Below, piece by piece: positions 14,788 through 14,813 of a stretch of DNA of 14,813 nucleotides. The stretch spans positions 1 through 14,813 of the forward strand of contig CAYXDC010000073.1 of assembly GCA_964463505.1 (NCBI GenBank), written 5' to 3'. This stretch comes from JAJZSS01 sp964463505. GTDB taxonomy: Bacteria; Chloroflexota; Anaerolineae; Anaerolineales; UBA4823. The notes under the pieces are model-generated. The model ran no database searches, was not told the DNA's origin, and was given only the letters and a program-made list of their open reading frames with translations. Positions within the stretch are counted from its first letter, which is position 1, and each line of letters opens with the position of its first letter. The translations under genes were made by a program, and so were the position numbers.

Positions 14788-14813
14788 CCACTACTCCGCT
14801 TTGAATAATTTTT

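Overview
The window looks like chromosomal DNA from a Chloroflexota bacterium, most likely an Anaerolineae-type lineage. This rests on gene style and not on any marker gene. The signs are a very large multi-PAS/GAF NarL-type sensor kinase, a propeller-type hybrid histidine kinase, a MerR regulator with a cobalamin-binding sensor, a transposase-derived protein of a type I associate with this phylum, and Tat and lipoprotein export signals. No rRNA, tRNA, CRISPR array or complete insertion sequence was seen.

Left part (1-2763, minus strand): a probable operon reads leftwards from a near-consensus promoter at 2735-2763. It holds a transposase-derived protein that has lost its catalytic part, a secreted ferritin-like DUF2202 protein with a glycine-rich tail, and an exported vanadium-haloperoxidase-like protein that runs off the left edge. 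A very strong hairpin at 2864-2900 separates this block from the next operon.

Centre (2970-12369): two signalling loci diverge from a 314-bp regulatory gap. Leftwards lies a two-component pair translated with a 26-nt overlap. It consists of a membrane kinase (2 TM, 3 PAS, 2 GAF, HisKA_3, HATPase) and a NarL/LuxR response regulator. Rightwards lies a giant hybrid kinase: lipoprotein signal, 14 propeller repeats, Y_Y_Y, TM, HisKA, HATPase and REC. It resembles a Bacteroidetes HTCS without the AraC output domain. It overlaps by 14 nt a REC-PP2C (RsbU/SpoIIE-like) phosphatase. The likely logic is extracellular sensing, phosphorelay, then Ser/Thr dephosphorylation. The gap contains four copies of AACAAG/CTTGTT arranged as two inverted pairs around the rightward promoter.

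Right part (12450-14787): a PPOX/F420-type flavin-fold oxidoreductase and a Tat-exported metallophosphoesterase lie on the plus strand. Convergent to them is a CarH/LitR-like MerR-cobalamin regulator that keeps the residues expected for B12 photochemistry. Between the last two genes is a short, decayed second copy of the regulator's 3' end, the trace of a lost tandem paralogue.
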